The notes below the pieces were generated by a model. That model was not told where the DNA came from. It searched no databases and was given only the letters and a program-made list of their open reading frames with translations. DNA of 10,000 nt from contig NZ_JAIWOI010000024.1 of assembly GCF_020217005.1 (NCBI RefSeq), positions 1 through 10,000 of the forward strand, in the 5' to 3' direction. Source of the DNA: Rheinheimera sp. Lineage in GTDB: Bacteria; Pseudomonadota; Gammaproteobacteria; Enterobacterales; Alteromonadaceae. A program made the position numbers and the translations under genes. Shown here one piece after another: positions 7,217 through 10,000 of the stretch; within the stretch, counting starts at the first letter, position 1, and each line of letters starts with the position of its first letter.

Positions 7217-7953
7217 GCTTTTGCCTCTGCTTTTATAGCGACGATAGAACAGAAATTAAAACACTGAAACCACAAACTTACATGTTCAAAACCCGCAGCA
7301 GACAAACGTGCTTTATGCTCGGTCAGACTATCCGGACGCATTACATTTTCAAGAGCTGTGCGCTTTTGACTGATTTCCAGTTCGCTGTAACCATTGGCGC
7401 GTTTGAAATCATGATGCAAATCAATCAGCAGTTCATGAGTAGTGTCGTCTGTTTCTATAATTTTTTCTGACAATACAAAAACACCACCGGGCTTGAGCGC
7501 TTGATAGATGCGTTCAATTAAGAGGGCTCTGTCCTCTTTGGCCAGAAACTGCAACGTAAAATTACTGACCACCATTGCAGCATTCTCCATTGGAATGTCG
7601 CGGATATCAGCCAGTAATATGCTGGCAGGTACATCGGAACGAAAGGCGTGCAAATGGCTGGTGCAGCGTTCGACCATAGCGGCGCTGTTATCCACTCCTA
7701 TCACCTGACAGCCAGGAGCCGTAATTTGCCTACGCATAGCTAAAGTGGCTGCGCCTAAAGAGCAGCCTAAGTCATAGTAGTTGCTGTTTGCCTGCTGAAA
7801 GCGGCTGGTCAGTTTGCCTATGGTCTGAATGATAGTTTGATAACCCGGCACTGAGCGCTGGATCATGTCTGGAAAGACATCGACCACCGCAGAGTCAAAA
7901 CGAAAATCCTGAATGTGGCCCAGAGGGTCGGCGTAAATATGATCTTTTTGCAT
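7213..7953 (-). CDS. cmoA: CmoA, carboxy-S-adenosylmethionine synthase
   Basis: A 246-residue enzyme (E. coli CmoA is 247) that converts SAM and prephenate to carboxy-SAM, the donor used by CmoB. Diagnostic blocks are [13 protein letters not shown] (26-38), the SAM loop [16 protein letters not shown] (60-75), [33 protein letters not shown], and near the end [19 protein letters not shown] and [14 protein letters not shown] chose the ATG at 7951-7953, because the protein then begins as in E. coli; the frame stays open for 17 more codons to a TTG, but that would add an unrelated tail. Ribosome-site match is weak. It follows the yecE-like gene after 64 bases and overlaps cmoB by four. Confidence 0.97.
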   Translation of the reverse strand: MQKDHIYADPLGHIQDFRFDSAVVDVFPDMIQRSVPGYQTIIQTIGKLTSRFQQANSNYYDLGCSLGAATLAMRRQITAPGCQVIGVDNSAAMVERCTSHLHAFRSDVPASILLADIRDIPMENAAMVVSNFTLQFLAKEDRALLIERIYQALKPGGVFVLSEKIIETDDTTHELLIDLHHDFKRANGYSELEISQKRTALENVMRPDSLTEHKARLSAAGFEHVSLWFQCFNFCSIVAIKAEAKA

Positions 7954-8017
7954 CAATAGAATAACTTCAAACCTGTAGTTGGCAGATAGTTTAACGTATT
8001 TCAACTTTAAGACGAAA

Positions 8018-8857
8018 TCAAAGCAAGCTTAGCTGAGTTTGATCCTGCGGCCATGGTGCCAGTATCGGGTGGTCAATGCCTAAATCTATCACGAACTGTC
8101 GGGCCAACACTGGTGCAGTGAAATTGTCCGGACTATGAAAAAAGCAGAAAGGGGTTTTGCCTTCATCCAGCCACTGCCGCACTTTAGCCAGCCAGGGGCG
8201 GTAATACTGTTGATTAATCGCCATATCGTCAGTACCAACAAAACGCAGCATGGGAGTTTTAGTAAGACCTACTGCATGCACGGGTAAATAAGGCTTCTTG
8301 CGCTGGGCGTCCTGCAAAGCTGCTGTGGTCGGTTGAACCGAAAACAATGCCCTGCTATCAAATATCACCCGCTCTGTATCAAAATGACGGAGCAAACGAT
8401 TCAACGTTATTTCATGCTCTGCTTTATCGAAAAAAATCGGGTGACGCACTTCCACTGCGACGGAAAAGGAAGAGCATAAAGTATTGAGCATCTGTTGCAA
8501 CCAGCTTAAATCCTGGGGTGAAAAAACAGCGGGTAATTGCAAATGCACCAAGGCTATTTTATTCGCTAAAGGTACGATCAAATCCATCCAGCGCTGTAAT
8601 TCTTCAATCTGGAACTGCTTGAATTGGTGGCTCAACCGCTTTGGTACTTTGAGCGTAAAACGGAAGTTATCGCTGCTTTGCTCCGCCCAGCGCTGGACTG
8701 TCTGAGGCGAAGGATCGGCATAAAAACTGGTGTTTCCTTCAACAGAGTTGAAATACCTACTATAGTTAGCCAGAAACTCAGAGGGTTCCAGTTTGCTGTT
8801 ATATATCAGGTTTTTCCACTGTGGGTTAGCCCAGACGGGGCAGCCAAGATAAAGCAT
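8018..8857 (-). CDS. yecE: DUF72 (YecE-family) TIM-barrel-like protein
   Basis: A 279-residue protein of the DUF72 family, typified by E. coli YecE (about 272 residues) and thought to have a TIM-barrel-like fold; its biochemical role is not established. Family blocks are [16 protein letters not shown] (4-19), [20 protein letters not shown] (35-54), [14 protein letters not shown] (65-78), [21 protein letters not shown] and the late CFFHSPDN. The ATG has GGA eight to nine bases upstream. In E. coli the order is yecE-yecN-cmoA-cmoB; here yecN is missing and the 64-base gap to cmoA holds nothing I can recognise. The retained neighbourhood hints at a link with tRNA modification, but this is inference. 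I see no convincing promoter for the gene in the 96-base intergenic region. Confidence 0.92.
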   Translation of the reverse strand: MLYLGCPVWANPQWKNLIYNSKLEPSEFLANYSRYFNSVEGNTSFYADPSPQTVQRWAEQSSDNFRFTLKVPKRLSHQFKQFQIEELQRWMDLIVPLANKIALVHLQLPAVFSPQDLSWLQQMLNTLCSSFSVAVEVRHPIFFDKAEHEITLNRLLRHFDTERVIFDSRALFSVQPTTAALQDAQRKKPYLPVHAVGLTKTPMLRFVGTDDMAINQQYYRPWLAKVRQWLDEGKTPFCFFHSPDNFTAPVLARQFVIDLGIDHPILAPWPQDQTQLSLL

Positions 8858-8903
8858 CTGTGATTTCCATTGTAAAAAATTCCGCGATAAATCATTTGCG
8901 TAT

Positions 8904-8920
8904 TGTCGCTGTATTCGACA
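8904..8920. repeat. Short inverted repeat between yecE and sensor gene
   Basis: TGTCG (8904-8908) and CGACA (8916-8920) form perfect five-base arms around seven bases, midway between two divergent genes. The geometry suits a dimeric regulator's operator, but the arms are short and chance is possible. I found no convincing -10/-35 pair nearby on either strand. Confidence 0.25.
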
Positions 8921-8953
8921 TCTTAACCTAAGGTGAAGATCACTGTCCTGAAC

Positions 8954-10000
8954 ATGATTAAAAAGCTACTGCTGGTTATTTTCTTACTTATAGGCTGTTC
9001 TACTCAGGCACAAAACACTGAGATCGTCAGTCCTCTTCCTGCATCGCTGAAAATTGGCATATCCAGCGATACTTACCCCTATATGTTTATGGATGACCAG
9101 GGACAGCCAGCCGGATTAGTGGTGGATTACTGGCGGCAAATCGCAAAACAACAAGGGATCCGAGCTGAGTTTATTGCCGCAGACTGGGCTGATACTCTGC
9201 GCATGTTGGATACTGGACTGATCGATTTACACGGAGGTCTGGGGAGAACTCTGGACAGAGAACAGCGCTATCTATTAGGGCCAAGTTATTTGGATATCTT
9301 CAGCAATGTGTTTGTACACCGCGACTTAGCAGGAGTACATAATTTAGCTGATTTAAAACCTCACCTGGTGGGCGTCGTAGAAAGCTCTACCCATATTGAC
9401 AGCTTGAAGCAACAGCAACCAGATTTGGTATTGAAACACTACACCTCTGTTTCTCAGATGTATGACTCTGCACTGAGAGGAGAAATAAAAGCTTTTACTG
9501 GCCTTGACAGATTGCCTCCCCGTTATGCGAACTACCTGGAGTTATTGTCGTTTTATCCCGCCTATAAGAAGGTACCAATCCGAAAAATAGAACTTACTTT
9601 TGCTGTAACACAAGGCAATACAGAGTTGTTTAAGTCCCTAAAGCAAGCCGTTGGAGCTGCGACAATAGCATTTCGCGATCAATTGGAACGGAAATGGCTA
9701 AGTGTAAATACGGCTCCTGATACTTTACTGATAGGGGTTTCTATTGGAAATCAGCCTTATATGCATGTCAGTAGCATTGGAGATGTGCAAGGCATTTTTG
9801 TTGATTTATGGCGTTTGTGGTCAAAAAAAACCGGGATAGCGGTAAGTTTTGTGCCTGACCAATCGGAAGAGTCCCTGGCGTATTTGCGTAAGGGACGCAT
9901 CGATGTGCAAATGGCTCAAGTCGAAAACGCCGGAAAGTTCACGGGCTTAAAACCCGCCTATCATTTATACAATATCTATTCTTCGCTGTTCTACCATCGT
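8954..10000 (+). CDS. Tandem solute-binding-domain sensor-like protein, 3' end missing
   Basis: The first 349 residues of a longer exported protein; the frame is open to the window edge. A signal sequence (MIKKLLLVIFLLIGC) carries a lipobox-like LIGC at 12-15, with an alternative type I site near TQA at 17-19. Two solute-binding domains of the SBP_bac_3 (Venus flytrap) type follow. The first spans about 31-250: LKIGISSDTYPYMF, QPAGLVVDYWRQIAKQQG, then LHGGLGRTLDREQRYLLGPS. The second begins near 257 with the parallel LLIGVSIGNQPYM, GIFVDLWRLWSKKTG and RIDVQMAQVE. Tandem periplasmic domains like these are typical of BvgS/EvgS-like kinases and of some GGDEF or EAL signalling proteins, so a membrane segment and cytoplasmic output domain probably follow; neither is visible. 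The start is uncertain: the ATG has its nearest purine-rich site (AAGG, 8930-8933) 20 bases upstream, and a GTG at 8933 is also in frame. Confidence 0.85.
   Translation, partial: MIKKLLLVIFLLIGCSTQAQNTEIVSPLPASLKIGISSDTYPYMFMDDQGQPAGLVVDYWRQIAKQQGIRAEFIAADWADTLRMLDTGLIDLHGGLGRTLDREQRYLLGPSYLDIFSNVFVHRDLAGVHNLADLKPHLVGVVESSTHIDSLKQQQPDLVLKHYTSVSQMYDSALRGEIKAFTGLDRLPPRYANYLELLSFYPAYKKVPIRKIELTFAVTQGNTELFKSLKQAVGAATIAFRDQLERKWLSVNTAPDTLLIGVSIGNQPYMHVSSIGDVQGIFVDLWRLWSKKTGIAVSFVPDQSEESLAYLRKGRIDVQMAQVENAGKFTGLKPAYHLYNIYSSLFYHR

Noticed and set aside
7954..8004. N-terminal extension of CmoA from an upstream TTG.
   Set aside because: The extra 17 residues have no counterpart in the family, while the ATG at 7951-7953 gives the usual length and N-terminus.

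Overview
The window comes from a mesophilic gammaproteobacterium. Every recognisable product is close to its Escherichia coli counterpart, and two E. coli gene neighbourhoods are partly kept: fadE near yafJ, and yecE-cmoA-cmoB. Moderate base composition, purMN followed by a DUF3108 gene, and a periplasmic protein with tandem solute-binding domains suggest an Alteromonadales-type aquatic bacterium such as the Rheinheimera/Alishewanella group. That placement is inference. I see no tRNA, rRNA, CRISPR array, insertion sequence, phage gene or integration scar. The region looks like core chromosome.

Layout: (1) 1-1395, minus strand: N-terminal 465 residues of the long fatty acyl-CoA dehydrogenase FadE, running off the left edge. 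(2) 1396-1553: divergent control region with a FadR-type palindrome and a second, unassigned dyad. (3) 1554-2318, plus strand: YafJ-type class II glutamine amidotransferase. (4) 2347-4767, minus strand: purM-purN-DUF3108, tightly packed; purN and the DUF3108 gene overlap. (5) 4768-4920: purM leader with a strong hairpin plus seven U's that coincides with a possible purM -10 box. (6) 4921-8857, minus strand: yecE-cmoA-cmoB-lysR-orphan, mostly overlapping or closely spaced and probably one transcription unit. (7) 8954-10000, plus strand: start of a secreted or lipid-anchored protein with two successive bacterial solute-binding (SBP_bac_3-like) domains, cut by the right edge.

How the genes work together: FadE does the first oxidation step of fatty acid beta-oxidation and is probably controlled by fatty acid status through FadR. 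PurM and PurN do steps five and three of purine synthesis. CmoA makes carboxy-SAM and CmoB uses it to build the cmo5U34 wobble modification in tRNA. The LysR regulator and the 135-residue orphan follow cmoB, and their coding sequences overlap. The right-hand protein is probably the sensing half of a larger signalling protein.

Most of the window is ordinary housekeeping. I do not see a clear new defence or biosynthetic system. The least explained items are the 135-residue orphan coupled to the LysR gene, the hairpin over the purM promoter, the dyad in the fadE control region, and the truncated tandem-domain sensor.
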